From Trichomonas vaginalis G3 (taxonomy: Eukaryota; Parabasalia; Trichomonadida; Trichomonadidae): a stretch of 64,000 bases of DNA. Below are positions 7,770 to 18,630 of the stretch, piece by piece. Under the pieces are notes generated by a model. That model made no database searches and was not told where the DNA came from. It saw nothing but the letters and a program-made list of their open reading frames with translations. The stretch lies in contig NC_067206.1 of the NCBI RefSeq assembly GCF_026262505.1, positions 2,756,879 to 2,820,878 on the forward strand, given 5' to 3'. Each line of letters starts with the position of its first letter. Within the stretch, counting starts at the first letter, position 1. Both the position numbers and the translations under genes were made by a program.

Positions 7770-9342
7770 TTATTCCTCACTGTCGTCTGTGGCTAAGTTA
7801 TAGTCATCTAATCTTATTATGGGGATGCCATTAGCACGCACCTGAATGGCAAAGCAACAATCCCTCATAAATCCAATAAGTGGCTTTGGTACGTTTTCAG
7901 TTGCTAGTTCAATAGGTCCTTTAACAGACAATTTGTATGTTATTGGAGCAGTAGATGTTTGACCTTGCTGGAAGCAAAAGTCCACTTCTGTTGGAAAACC
8001 ACATAAGAAATGTGTGTTGTCATAGCTATCCATTTATGTTCCACACTACCATCATCCACCAATGACCTCATAACATCTTCATTAAATCCAATCATATCAT
8101 TGTTTGTATTGCAAGCGTTCGCAACCATTTCATAAAATACAGGTCCATATGATTTTTCAGGTTCTGCAGGCATATTTCCATAAGCTCCCATGGAAAGCTG
8201 AAGATATTTAAACTTAGGGTTCTCAAAATTAACATAATAGTTGTCTTTCTTTCTAAATAGTGCCCAAATACTTTTAACATTAATAGGCGTATAAGCTGCT
8301 GTAAATGTTGCACTTGAACTATCTGTATTCTTTGAGAATGAACCGTCCATAGGAATCCAATCCATAACTTTAACAGGAAAACATAAAGCCTCGTTTGTAT
8401 AATGTTCTACAAGTTCTGTATAAATGTTAGGGTCTAAAGAGAATGACTTTGGATGAATGAAACATTCATTAAAATCCATCTTTGTTCGAAATAGTTGCTG
8501 GTTACAGTTGTAATAGTAACTGTTCCACTAGCTTCTACTGCCTTCGTTATCATAGTGAATGGTTCATTCCATGGAACAAATTTATTTGTCGGTGGATTTG
8601 AATCTGAAGCAAATGCAACTTTAAGAGTTGGATTGAAAGCAATGATATCATTTACAGATATAGATGTGCATTGTAAGGCGTCGCTACTGAACTTTACTTT
8701 AAGCTGAATGTTACCAGCAAATGCAGGAATAAATCTTATAGCTTCTAATGGTAAAAACTTTCTAACAGGAATTCTTAAACGAAGCTTAAAATCAAATGAT
8801 TTTCCTGCTGTAATTGGACCACTAACAATTTGTCCTGTTCTGCATGTTCCCGAATGACTCCATACATCTTCATGTCGAGTCTTTGAGAAAACATCTACTT
8901 TCTTTATTTGTTCGGTAGTTTGTGAGTTTGAAGTTATATATGCTTCTTCTCTTGCGTTGTCTTGAGAATATACGATACGACCATTTGCAAGGATTTGATA
9001 TCCAGCAACTGCATAGAAAGCGTCATCGAAACCAATCCAAAATCCTGGTGGGTTTGTTTTATTGGAACCTGAACCAATTTCTTTATCTGCAATAAATTGA
9101 CCTTCCATTTTATACGTAATGAATGTATTGTAAAGGTCCAACATATTTTCACCAGGAGGTGAGAGATTGAATGTTACCCATGTGTTATCTTTAGCAGTTC
9201 CAGGTTGTGATGGAATCTTTGCGTCAGAATATTTTCTATTAGTGTCACCAATTTGAACTGCATTGTCTATGATATCGAAATATGAGCGAATCTGATGAAT
9301 ATGCTCTGCTGGAGTAAATTCGTTTAGCTGTTCGTTCTGCAT
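7770..9342 (-). pseudogene. Major capsid protein, Maverick B (broken)
   Basis: The gene would encode about 520 residues, the size of double-jelly-roll capsid proteins of Mavericks. Recognisable parts are PGENMLDLYNTFITYKMEG near the N-terminus, strand-rich regions (FKLRLRIPVRKFLPLEAIRF), and the C-terminal KLSVKGPIELATENVP. The closely similar gene in D is at 29947-31522. The assignment rests on size, beta-rich character and position between the small structural genes; no catalytic motif is expected. The ATG is preceded by ATATTTTTATCTGAAG. About two breaks. Confidence 0.7.
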
Positions 9343-9467
9343 GTATTTACTTCAGATAAAAATATCTATTTACTTCATTATTCTCACTCTTCTTCTTGGA
9401 ATTCGTGGTGGAAGTTGTTTCTTGACATTTTCAATGAACTGTACATTCTCTTTTGTCTCAACTTCTT

Positions 9468-9803
9468 TCACTGGTGGTCAGGGTTCTTTGACTCGGTTTG
9501 CTTTTCAATGAAATTCACGAACTTTGCAATAAGCTCTTGGTTCGTTATTGAAAGTACATCTGGCTTCTTTTCTTCTTGTTCTTTTGGTGGCTCAGTTTGA
9601 ACAGAAGGTTTTATATGGGCTTCGTGGTCTTCACCCTTGCCATGCACCTTAATGTTGTCGCTTTCTGCATTCGCTAATGGTACCTTTCTTTTTCTTACGT
9701 ATATTTTACCATCTTTACTCTGACTTACGTAATAGAAAGGATGTTGTATTCCTCTTGCGTCATTTAATATAATAGACTCTCGCTCTGATTTTGACAAGCT
9801 CAT
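9468..9803 (-). CDS. Hypothetical protein, Maverick B
   Basis: A 111-residue frame starting MSLSKSERESIILNDARG. It includes a short strand-rich segment (PFYYVSQSKDGKIYVRKRKVP) similar in style to the one in the 78-residue protein, then a charged, probably disordered stretch and a helix. A broken relative is at 31560-31972 in D. It is divergent from the small basic protein at 9849, sharing a 45-bp intergenic region. Function unknown; the length of the functional form is uncertain. Confidence 0.5.
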   Translation of the reverse strand: MSLSKSERESIILNDARGIQHPFYYVSQSKDGKIYVRKRKVPLANAESDNIKVHGKGEDHEAHIKPSVQTEPPKEQEEKKPDVLSITNQELIAKFVNFIEKQTESKNPDHQ

Positions 9804-9848
9804 TTTACATCGGTTAAAGTTTTAATTTTGTTTTTTATCTGCAGTCAA

Positions 9849-10109
9849 ATGACTCAGACAAGCCCTACGGACAAGACCCAAGGGGTCATAGATGTTGAAG
9901 CATTGAAGAAAGAAATTCGTGAGCAAATTTTATCCGAACTGAAGGAACAAAAACAAGAACAAAAGCCAGAGAGACCAAAGAGAAAGTTAAGTGAAAAACA
10001 ACTTGCTGCATTAGCTGCTGGAAGACAAAAGAACCCAAGACTACTGGCGAAAAAAGCTAGAGAAGAAGCTGAAGCAAAAGCTAAAGAAGCTGAAGTGAAG
10101 AAAGAGTAA
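9849..10109 (+). CDS. Small lysine/glutamate-rich helical protein
   Basis: 86 residues from the first ATG (MTQTSPTDKTQGVIDVEA). Residues 18-86 are almost entirely charged helix with KKEIREQILSELKEQ and an alanine-rich basic segment (EKQLAALAAGRQKNPRLLAKKAREE). The composition suggests nucleic-acid or protein-core binding, but I do not recognise the family. A related gene lies at 32014-32267. Confidence 0.6.
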   Translation: MTQTSPTDKTQGVIDVEALKKEIREQILSELKEQKQEQKPERPKRKLSEKQLAALAAGRQKNPRLLAKKAREEAEAKAKEAEVKKE

Positions 10110-10133
10110 ATGGTTTATTTTTATTGGAACTAA

Positions 10134-10991
10134 ATGTATAGACAAATACCTTTATCTGTTGCGTTCAGTAGTGAAAACCCTGACGTCAAAATAAAGGGGA
10201 ACAGAGTAACGTTTAAGTTTCCAACAGACTGGATTGTGAACATAAATGAAGAGAAGTACATTGGCATAACATCTATGTATATAACACGTGCTTTCAGAAA
10301 GGTTGAATTTACTTTACAGATTGAGATAGAAAATGACGAACAGTCTTTAAGCGCCCAAAACATTCACATATACAAATACTTCAATGACAGTACGACGTTA
10401 GAAGACTGTATAATTACATTTTACGAAAATTTTCAAAAGAAGTTTAACATTGAAGTACAAACTTTACAGCCTTTACGTGATTTTCTTGCAGAACTGAAAG
10501 AAGAAGGTAGTCAGCCACAACTTATAGCTTTTCATTATGAATTTAATGAAAATGAAGATGGAACACATGACTGTCAGTTTGTTATATATTCACCATTCAA
10601 TGAAGTCGCTAAAGAGAAAGAAAATCCATTACGTATAAGATTTCAAATCTCTGAACCAAGTGATGATTTCAAGAATGTTTTCAATTATGATGCAATGCTT
10701 CCGAGGAAAAATGAATTTTCAAAGATTGTAACACCTGGCATTTGGGATAGAAAGCAAGCTATATTATATTCAAACTTAAGTAAGGGAGTTGAAAATGAGT
10801 TCATTGGTCATACAAGAACTTCACCACTTCCTAACCCTAAATACTATAAATTAACTGGCTTCAATCGTGAGTTTTGGATAGACATGTTCTCCACTCATGA
10901 CCATAACTGCCCAGTGTTCTTACCTCCAGACCATAAGGACTGTCTCTATATTGAAGCACAACTCTTAAACTCTACCATCGCAGTATTGTAA
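10134..10991 (+). CDS. Minor capsid (penton-like) protein candidate, Maverick B
   Basis: 285 residues, looks whole. Residues 28-50 contain FKFPTDWIVNINEEKYIGIT, the motif shared with the genes at 1918, 25917 and 51001. The rest alternates strands and loops and ends DCLYIEAQLLNSTIAVL, a typical last strand of a jelly roll. Its position beside the small basic protein and the capsid gene fits a structural protein. The upstream TTTATTTTTATTGGAACTAA fits the Maverick promoter pattern. Confidence 0.55.
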   Translation: MYRQIPLSVAFSSENPDVKIKGNRVTFKFPTDWIVNINEEKYIGITSMYITRAFRKVEFTLQIEIENDEQSLSAQNIHIYKYFNDSTTLEDCIITFYENFQKKFNIEVQTLQPLRDFLAELKEEGSQPQLIAFHYEFNENEDGTHDCQFVIYSPFNEVAKEKENPLRIRFQISEPSDDFKNVFNYDAMLPRKNEFSKIVTPGIWDRKQAILYSNLSKGVENEFIGHTRTSPLPNPKYYKLTGFNREFWIDMFSTHDHNCPVFLPPDHKDCLYIEAQLLNSTIAVL

Positions 10992-11025
10992 AATCTACGC
11001 TAGCTTTATTTTTATCACGAATGAC

Positions 11026-11116
11026 CTCATTGCTGACAAAAATAAATGACCTCATTCATGACCTCATTGCTGACCTCATTGCTGACCTCATTGCTGACAA
11101 AAATAAATGACCTCAG
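11026..11116. repeat. Short tandem repeat GACCTCATTGCT
   Basis: Five or six imperfect copies of a 12- to 15-bp unit (GACCTCATTGCT / GACCTCATTCAT) with two AAAAATAAATGACCTCA segments between the convergent ends of the minor capsid-like gene and the polymerase gene. It may be a transcription end region. Confidence 0.7.
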
Positions 11117-14100
11117 AACTTCAACTTACGAATAAAGCTTGTTTTAGTCGTTATTGAGAAGTTAAACTTTTCAGCAAAGCAAGGACTAGAAGACTTACAT
11201 AAGTCAAATCCAATCTCTTGACCGTCATAAAGTGCTTTATAAAGTTTCATTAAACTGAACTCAGAGTCTTTGTCAATGTTCCTTGCGGAACCATTAAACC
11301 TTTATCTTCATCATAGAAACACTGAACAGAGTCAGGAAACATTTCATTAGCGGTTAAAGCAATAACATCTTGCTTCACGCCTTTCATTCTGCAGTGAAAT
11401 GCAACTTCATTTAAATCGTTAGTGAGTAAGTCTATGTAGGTCTTCTTTCCACAAAATATTGACTTGTATGCTAAACTTTGTTTTCCAGGTGTTATTTCTG
11501 CGAAGTCAGAATGAAATTGACCAAGGTTTTTACCAATGAGAACTCTTCCATAACGTTCTCAAACTCTTCAGCTAAACGAGGGATATCTTCATTGTAGAGA
11601 TGCATACTGTCCGTATCGCTATAAAAAATGTCCATTCCTAAGTCTTCAGCAGTACAGAATACTTCACACATTATTCTCTTCGACATAGATAGAATATTAA
11701 CACCAAGTGGACAGAAGTTAAAGTGTCTGCAAATGCTTTTCGTTAGCTTGAAAATAGTTTTATCTGAACCATCCAAACCTTCGAACTTCACTATATGGTT
11801 GTAATTTCTTATAGCATATCTTATAGCATCTTTGTCATCTACTATGGTTATTTTTGACTCAATAGGAGATAGAATAGTTTTGCCATAAATGCTGTTCAGA
11901 ATGAGCTTTATATTTTCTTGCAAAGGATTTCCTTCTTTCTTATACTTTAACCTTAACTCAAACAACTTCTTTACTTCATCTCTTATTCTAATATCTCTGT
12001 TTCCATCGTAATAGTATCCTTGCAACACTTCACATTTGACACCTTGATATTTTATAAGGTCCTGTAATGTTATATGGTCAACATACATTAAACAGCAAGT
12101 GTTTGAACTTCTGGGAACGTTAAGTTCTGGATTTAGTTCAGGGTCACAAACTATTAAAGGAAAGTGTCTATGTATTCCAATCTCTGTTATCTTAATGAGA
12201 ACAAAGAAGCCAGACATAAACTTTTCACCAATGGGTTCCTTTTGGTCGTCATCGAATAAATGTCTCATGAGATACTCTGTGCTTAACATCTCATCCTTCA
12301 TAACCTTTGGAATACCTTCTAAAGTATACAATCTTGCTATAGCGGATGGATATAATGAAACAGCGTCGAAGTCAGCAATGAGTTTCTTGTTGCTCTTTTG
12401 TTTAATGTTATCTGACAACATACATCTTCCACCTTGAATGCATCTCGAAATAAATTCTCTTGGTTTATTTGAGAGGTCATAAAGATTTCCATTCGGGAAG
12501 TATACTCTGTTCTCAAACAATTTGTTAGCAATAGAACAAATACTAACGTAGTCATAAACGTTTAAATCAAACTCTTTCAATAAGTCATTGCGGAACTTTA
12601 CAAAACCTTCTCTTAAAATTCTTACATCTTGTTTGCAGTAAAACGTGCTATATTTTTAAATCGAAATGGTTTTCATCTATTCTGCAACCTTTGATGGAAT
12701 CTATGTTTTTCATAAATGTATCTGCATCCCGGATAAACTTACATGCTTCAGAAATACACCAGTTCTGTTGTCATTTGCTAACAAAACACTGCTGTAGTAG
12801 TTATATGGAAATACTTCTTTCGGTCCTGTTTGTAAGTTAAACATAGCAGGAAATAGTTTAAGCTTCTTATTTATAACACTGTAAGAGTCTTTTATAATAA
12901 TTGCCCGTCCTTTATATAAACCAGTTATTTGCATTGTTCGTGAACCTTTAATGATGGGAGTTCCTTTCACTTCTGTCATGTGTCTTAAGATAAAGTTTAT
13001 ATCATAGCTGAGGTTATGGAAATATATTAAACTCTTGTCAGGAAGTCGTTCCAAAAATTCTGTTGCACAGTTTTGACCCCATATGCTTTCACTCACTGAA
13101 CCATCTTCACTGTCATAACAGATGTTAAAAGCTTTATGAAAGCCGTCTGTGCTACACTCAAAGTCAGCAAAGAAAACGTGCTCAGGAATGAACTTGCACT
13201 TATTTTTATTTACTTCTTTTGACTCTGCTTTCTTCTTCAGTTGTACACAATACTTTGGAGCATATGTCAAATCTTTAAATGGTGCAAGGTTCTGTTTATA
13301 TAAGTCAGTCGTATATGTGAAAAGTTCTCCATAAGAAATAGGTTCGAAATATTTGCACTCCCACAATGTTTTCATAACATCCCATAACGGTGTTGTTCTA
13401 TCCATGCGAACTACATATTTGTTCTCTCTCATTGTATATATTTTCATCTGTTTTTCAATGTTCATTCCACCACACTCCTTCAAGATTTCTTTGTAATTTC
13501 TGACGAAATATGTTGTCATTGGAAGTCTTTCGTTTAGCATGTAGTGGTCTTCAACAAGAAGTAAGTCAATAGTTCGAACAGTTTCACATTCTTTTGGTAT
13601 GTATCTCTTTATTTCATTATGTCTTGAGTCATTGAAATAACCAATGGTAACATTAAATGCTATACCTGTTGCGTCAGAAATTTCTTGTACTTTACTTTGA
13701 GGAAAGTCTCTAACACGAATGACTTCTCTCATGTGGTCAATAGTTTCTTCATTTACTCCAGCCTGAATGCAAGCATAAACGAAACAATTGTCTTCTGTCA
13801 TAAGTGCTGCAGTTCTTTTGTTCAGTTCATTGAAGATTTGGTAGCGTTCAAGATTTATAGGTAATGTGCAAAGATACTTCCAGAACTGACCGCTTCTCTT
13901 CTTATAAAACTTCTTTTCACCATTATCTTTCCAAAAGCTTTCTATAAGTGCTGGGTTTCCTGTTTGCTTAAGAGCTTCCAAAATGGCTTTCTGGTCATTT
14001 GTCAGTGTGCTTTCATCTCTATAAGGTCGCTTCTGTGGCTTTCCTTTCTTTACATCTGACATCGTTAAGCCTTCATATTCTGTTAAATCATACATCTTTA

Positions 14101-14887
14101 TTTCGGTAAGATTCTTTATGTTTGTCAAGAAGAAGTCATAGTGCATTTCAACAATACCTGCAGCATTTGCTTCTATCTCTGATATAAAGTTCTCCTTCAA
14201 GAGCTGATGTAGTAATGTTCCAATATTATTGAGGTTTAACGTAGAACATTCATACTTTCCACCAAGTTTATAACATACCATCCATCTCTGTTGGGAGTTT
14301 ATTTTAATTTTCTCTAAGAGTCTCATGAAAACCTTACCGAAATGTTTGTGTAAATATTCTCTGTTTGGTTCATCTAAAGCTTCGATGTTAAAGTCAATGA
14401 GTCTATTACCTGACTTCACATTTCTCTTCCTATTCTCTTCATCTTTCTTTAACCATCTCTCACCTTCTTTTGGTTTGTCGTCAATGGAACGAATGACATC
14501 GTTAGCTTTGCGAACTTGTTCTATAGCACTTTTAAACATCTCTCTTCTCTGTTGTTTCAGTGTGTCGTCTCTTCTTCTTGTTTCACCAACGTTTGCATTT
14601 GTTATGTCAAACATCTCTCTTCTTACTTCATGAGGTACTGAACGTCTATGATATAAGTCAATAGCAACGTCATTTAAAGGAAATGCTCTTGCATGGACTT
14701 CGTCCTCGCCGCGTTGCGGCTTTATGAACTCATGAATTCTATCATAACTTATTTCACCATTGTAGTCTTTAATGAAGTCAGCGAGTGCTTTTTTGTTTGT
14801 TGCGTAATGTGTTGCTACTTCTATGTTAGCTTCTGTAAGAAGTTGTTTTATTTCCGAGTGTTCTAACTTAGACAACTTCCGATACAT
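11115..14887 (-). pseudogene. Protein-primed family B DNA polymerase, Maverick B (broken)
   Basis: Replicative polymerase of Mavericks. The N-terminal several hundred residues have no motif I recognise. Then come the exonuclease motifs FADFEC and YFHNLSYDINF, and the polymerase motifs SLYPS (A), LNSIYGK (B) and YSDTDS (C) in the normal order, as in phi29-like enzymes. It would copy the linear element from a terminal protein. The start is preceded by an AT-rich run with TTTTTTTATTTCC. Two or three breaks, so a fossil. No polymerase gene was seen in D or in the family X parts. Confidence 0.9.
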
Positions 14888-14979
14888 CTTTAGTAGGAAA
14901 TAAAAAAATATTTTTTTGAAAAAATTAGATTAGATTTTTTTAAAGTTATTTTTCAAAATAATTTAATATTTTTATTTTA

Positions 14980-15453
14980 ATGAAACACATGCAAGATTAC
15001 AAGTTCTTTTCATACAATGCTCTCGCTACTGCCATCAAGAATGAGTTCAATAATGCTTCAAATGTTAATGTTATCTTTAACAAGAAGTTTGTGAAAGAAT
15101 CTAAGTTTGGTCAGTATGTCAGACCATTAGCTATCGTCATTGACCGCAAACGTTATACTTCACAAGAATTAGCAGTAGTTTTGAAACAAAAGGGTTTCTT
15201 CGTGAATGTCAAAGATACACACTATACTATTATAAAGAACTCCAACATTGACTTCTTCAGTATTACTATGAATCTTTCCGAACAGAAAGAATATAAGAAG
15301 GGTGAAACGAATGTGAAATATTATCCTTCATCTCTGAAGACAATAACGAACAAAGATGTTATACAAAAATTCTTACCAAAGGTTGAAGAAGCTTCTATTG
15401 ACATTGACGAAGGAAGTGAAATGGTTGAAGAAATTGACCCTGAAGCTATTTAA
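14980..15453 (+). CDS. Conserved hypothetical protein, Maverick B
   Basis: 157 residues, looks whole: MKHMQDYKFFSYNALATAIK. Residues 1-120 mix helices and strands (VRPLAIVIDRKRYTSQELAVVLKQKG resembles a small winged or alpha/beta fold); the last 30 residues are strongly acidic. It is divergent from the polymerase gene, with AATATTTTTATTTTAATG at its start. Early position beside the polymerase suggests a replication accessory role, which is only inference. Confidence 0.5.
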   Translation: MKHMQDYKFFSYNALATAIKNEFNNASNVNVIFNKKFVKESKFGQYVRPLAIVIDRKRYTSQELAVVLKQKGFFVNVKDTHYTIIKNSNIDFFSITMNLSEQKEYKKGETNVKYYPSSLKTITNKDVIQKFLPKVEEASIDIDEGSEMVEEIDPEAI

Positions 15454-15471
15454 GCAAAAATATATTTTTGT

Positions 15472-16299
15472 TCATTCTTCCTCTTTGAAGTTGTCGAAAT
15501 ATTCTGTTATCTTTTCTTTCAGTAGCGGTAAGTCTTCTTTGAATGTAAGTATTGTACAACCGTTGATGTCATAGTGTGTTTGAGGAAGAGTATTTTTGAC
15601 AATTTCCTTTATTTGCTCATTCGGTGTCATTGAAATCGGTAAGTTTTCACGATAGAACCAGTTTCTGTCAGATTTATATATTTTAGCGAGGTCATAAAAG
15701 CTCTTGTTGTTTCTTCTCACTAAATGCAACATAACCATATCTTTATCTTCTTCTTTCTCCATCTCTTCAGTATATATCATATACTTATAGCTTTTTTCCT
15801 TTCCTTTTGGTACTGAACGTGGTATTCTTTTCTGTATGCTTTTGTCTTTGGATTCAATGACTTTATCTTTTGCTTGAAGTTTCTTTTCCATCTCTTCACG
15901 TTCTGCTTTATATAGTTCATCTAACATCATGAAAATATAACAAGCATAACGAGGTGAAGCCCACATTGCTACAGCATTTACTAAAAGTCTATGAACATAA
16001 TAACCTTTCAAACTAGGGACCAAATTCTTGCGATTTTCGAATGGAATCTCTTCCCTCGGTTTTCCGAGGGAAGCAATCATATGAGGAAATTCTTCTAAAA
16101 GTTCTTTTGTCTGTTGGTTTTCAAACCAATGATATGCTTGCTTTGTAGACTGAAGAGCATTCATTATACTTTGCATTTGGTACATGTCATCTTTGACCGA
16201 ACGAATGAGTCTCAATTGTTTGTTATACTGTATGTATTCGTATTCTTCATTAATGGCTTCATGAACGATAGCAGTTGTTGTGTTCTCTAATGTTGTCAT
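15472..16299 (-). CDS. KilA-N-like domain protein with coiled coil
   Basis: 275 residues, looks whole. The region GYYVHRLLVNAVAMWASPRYACYIFMMLDEL (about 99-130) is the typical second half of a KilA-N domain, a DNA-binding fold of large DNA viruses and phages. It is followed by a coiled coil (REEMEKKLQAKDKVIESKDK) and a C-terminal domain with FYDLAKIYKSDRNWFYRENLP. A transcriptional or replication regulator is plausible. Convergent with the 157-residue gene, 18 bases apart. Confidence 0.65.
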   Translation of the reverse strand: MTTLENTTTAIVHEAINEEYEYIQYNKQLRLIRSVKDDMYQMQSIMNALQSTKQAYHWFENQQTKELLEEFPHMIASLGKPREEIPFENRKNLVPSLKGYYVHRLLVNAVAMWASPRYACYIFMMLDELYKAEREEMEKKLQAKDKVIESKDKSIQKRIPRSVPKGKEKSYKYMIYTEEMEKEEDKDMVMLHLVRRNNKSFYDLAKIYKSDRNWFYRENLPISMTPNEQIKEIVKNTLPQTHYDINGCTILTFKEDLPLLKEKITEYFDNFKEEE

Positions 16300-16399
16300 T
16301 ACTGTCTTTATATTCCGGATAAAAAAATAAATAAAAATAAAACTAACGTTATTTTTAAAATTTGTGAAAACTCAACGGTTTGACACATGCCATATGCCA

Positions 16400-16673
16400 T
16401 TTTACTCAGAATTTTGTGTTGAATTCGGCAAAAATAAATTTAGGGTAGATGGTTAGATCTAACCTCATTTCTACCCTCATTTCTACCCTCATTATTTATA
16501 ACCGTTTTACATGGTAAACGTTATGAATTCGCGAAATTTTACTCAGAATTTTGTGTTGAATTCGGCAAAAATAAATTTAGGGTAGATGGTTAGATCTAAC
16601 CTCATTTCTACCCTCATTTCTACCCTCATTATTTATAACCGTTTTACATGGTAAACGTTATGAATTCGCGAAA
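16400..16673. repeat. 137-bp tandem duplication carrying the dyad
   Basis: Two direct copies (16400-16536 and 16537-16673) starting TTTTACTCAGAATTTTGTG. Each contains the palindrome GGTTAGATCTAACC (16451-16464 and 16588-16601) followed by three CATTTCTACCCT units. The second copy reaches into the last codons of the next gene. Confidence 0.9.
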
Positions 16674-17574
16674 TTTTAAACAATTTCGTAGCTTCTATTT
16701 CTTCACGAAGGATATCAAAAATTTTAACTATGCCGAAGGTTTCTTTATACTTATTCTTGACATCAGATAATAGGAAATCGTCAACTGTTGGATAGTTTTT
16801 GTTCAGAAATTCTAACATGTCCATTTTATCTTCTGCTGGTTTCTCTTCTTCTTTCTTTAAGTCAGCATAGTCGTTTCTCATACGTTCTATCTCTTTGACG
16901 GAGTAGTTATATTTCCTTATTGCTGCTTTACATTTTGAACATTGTGGGTTCATTTTTGCGTTATACATTGAAATTTGACCTGCTAGAACAACTAAGGCGT
17001 CAATGGTTTTCTTTAACTCAAAAGTTGCGGGTCTTATTTGTTCGTTCCATACTTTGCCTCTTCTATCTTTATCTCTTATCTGCCATACACATTCAGCAAC
17101 TAACGAAACAAAGTTGTCGTAGGTCTTAAACTCCCCAGATTTATATATGTCAGAAACATTCTTATATACCATGTCGCAATCTTTGTCCATAACCTTATGG
17201 TTGCAATGAAATCCTAGAAACTCATAATTTACTTTACGTATGAACTTCTTTATTTCTACTGAGTCGGTTGTTTTTACTTCTATTTCATCGAATTCAGGAA
17301 TAGTGAGCTTTTGTTGTTGGATTTCAGGCAATTTGGGTAAATGGTCAATAATGTCCTGCATTTCATAAAGATATTGTTCATTTTGTTCATCTTTCGCACA
17401 ACAGTCCAAAGTTCTTGTTAAAAGTTCTTGCTTTGTCTTCTGGATTGTTGTTTCGAAAGTATATGAAGAAGGAATGAAGCTTTTCATCTCAACTAACATA
17501 GATGTTGGATTCATAACTAAAGAGTTTGGTGAAGTTGTTGTTTGAAGTGTTGTAGAACCTATTGTTGAAATCAT
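16633..17574 (-). CDS. Conserved hypothetical protein with CxxC motif, Maverick B
   Basis: 313 residues, looks whole. The N-terminus is threonine/serine-rich, the middle is helical with a conserved KFIRKVNYEFLGFHCNHKV segment, and a QCSKCK motif lies near residue 215, followed by a coiled-coil stretch. No family recognised. A closely similar whole gene is at 38010-38975 in D, with the same KilA-N neighbour upstream, so the pair travels together. Confidence 0.6.
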   Translation of the reverse strand: MISTIGSTTLQTTTSPNSLVMNPTSMLVEMKSFIPSSYTFETTIQKTKQELLTRTLDCCAKDEQNEQYLYEMQDIIDHLPKLPEIQQQKLTIPEFDEIEVKTTDSVEIKKFIRKVNYEFLGFHCNHKVMDKDCDMVYKNVSDIYKSGEFKTYDNFVSLVAECVWQIRDKDRRGKVWNEQIRPATFELKKTIDALVVLAGQISMYNAKMNPQCSKCKAAIRKYNYSVKEIERMRNDYADLKKEEEKPAEDKMDMLEFLNKNYPTVDDFLLSDVKNKYKETFGIVKIFDILREEIEATKLFKISRIHNVYHVKRL

Positions 17575-17751
17575 ATCTTTACATACAAGATAAAAAAATA
17601 AATAAAAATAAAACTAACTTTATTTTTTTTCTTTCATAAGGAAATTCATGAAAATTCAAGAGGGTGAGAAAAGAGGTGAGAAAACGGGTGAGATCTCACC
17701 ATCTAGCCTAAACATTATTTTTGCCGAATTCAGCAAAAATAAATGGTTCAT

Positions 17752-18435
17752 TTACTCACAATATTTTTGTACAAAACGACCCCAAACTTTTAACTTCTTT
17801 TCTGCAGCTTCTAATGCTATCTTAGCGAGTTCATATTCTCTAAATTCTCTCTTTAAATCTTCTTGTTCCCATTGGTCTAGTTCGTATGAAGAATCTCTAT
17901 AACCATAATATATCTCACGTTCATGTTCTAATTGTTTTTCGCACATTTTTCTAACTTCTTGTTCGAACAAAGGTTTAGCATTCTCTACTGTATCTTCGAG
18001 TTCTTCTTCATCTAATTTCTCATGAACTTTCTTGTCTATGGAGTCCATAATATCTTTGACATAAAATGCATACTTTACAGAGCACCATTCAGCAACAAAA
18101 TGAACGAGGTCAGGATGTATGTAAATACCTTTGAATTCATTCATGACACCCTTTGTAAGCTCATAAAATGCTTGTTTTGAGGTCGAGCCACTTTTGGCTC
18201 CACCGTATTCTTTCAACCAAAACTCAAGAATTTCCTGCATTTTAGTACTATTGAGAAATCTGTTTAAATGGTTTAACCTTCCCGCTTCTCTTGCCATCTT
18301 TGTTGCATTAATGTAACCATCCTTGTCTCTACGTAAGACTTCAATACCATTATAAGTGCCTTTTGTGAATGTTTCACCATTAGATTTGTTCGTGAATGTT
18401 TTTGCTTCGACTGTCATTTCTGTTCTTACATACAA
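17752..18435 (-). CDS. KilA-N domain protein, Maverick B
   Basis: 227 residues, looks whole. A textbook KilA-N domain: YNGIEVLRRDKDGYINATKM (about 28-47), then LNHLNRFLNS, and GIYIHPDLVHFVAEWCSVKYA (about 104-124). The C-terminal 90 residues are a charged helix. KilA-N proteins bind DNA and are common in giant viruses, phages and trichomonad Mavericks. Closest relative is 39149-39832 in D. The minus-strand upstream run TTTATTTATTTTTTTATTTTG fits the promoter pattern. Confidence 0.85.
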   Translation of the reverse strand: MYVRTEMTVEAKTFTNKSNGETFTKGTYNGIEVLRRDKDGYINATKMAREAGRLNHLNRFLNSTKMQEILEFWLKEYGGAKSGSTSKQAFYELTKGVMNEFKGIYIHPDLVHFVAEWCSVKYAFYVKDIMDSIDKKVHEKLDEEELEDTVENAKPLFEQEVRKMCEKQLEHEREIYYGYRDSSYELDQWEQEDLKREFREYELAKIALEAAEKKLKVWGRFVQKYCE

Positions 18436-18630
18436 AATAAAAAAATAAATAAAAATAAAACTAACTTTATTTTTTCTATCTTAAGGAAATTCATGAGGGT
18501 AGAAATGAGGTTAGATATCGGGTTAGATCTAACCTTCTACCCTAAATTTATTTTTGGTGTAAATAAATGGTACCATTAATAATTTCATGATTGTTCTCAT
18601 TCATGTCTGATTTACATCTAATGAAAAAGT

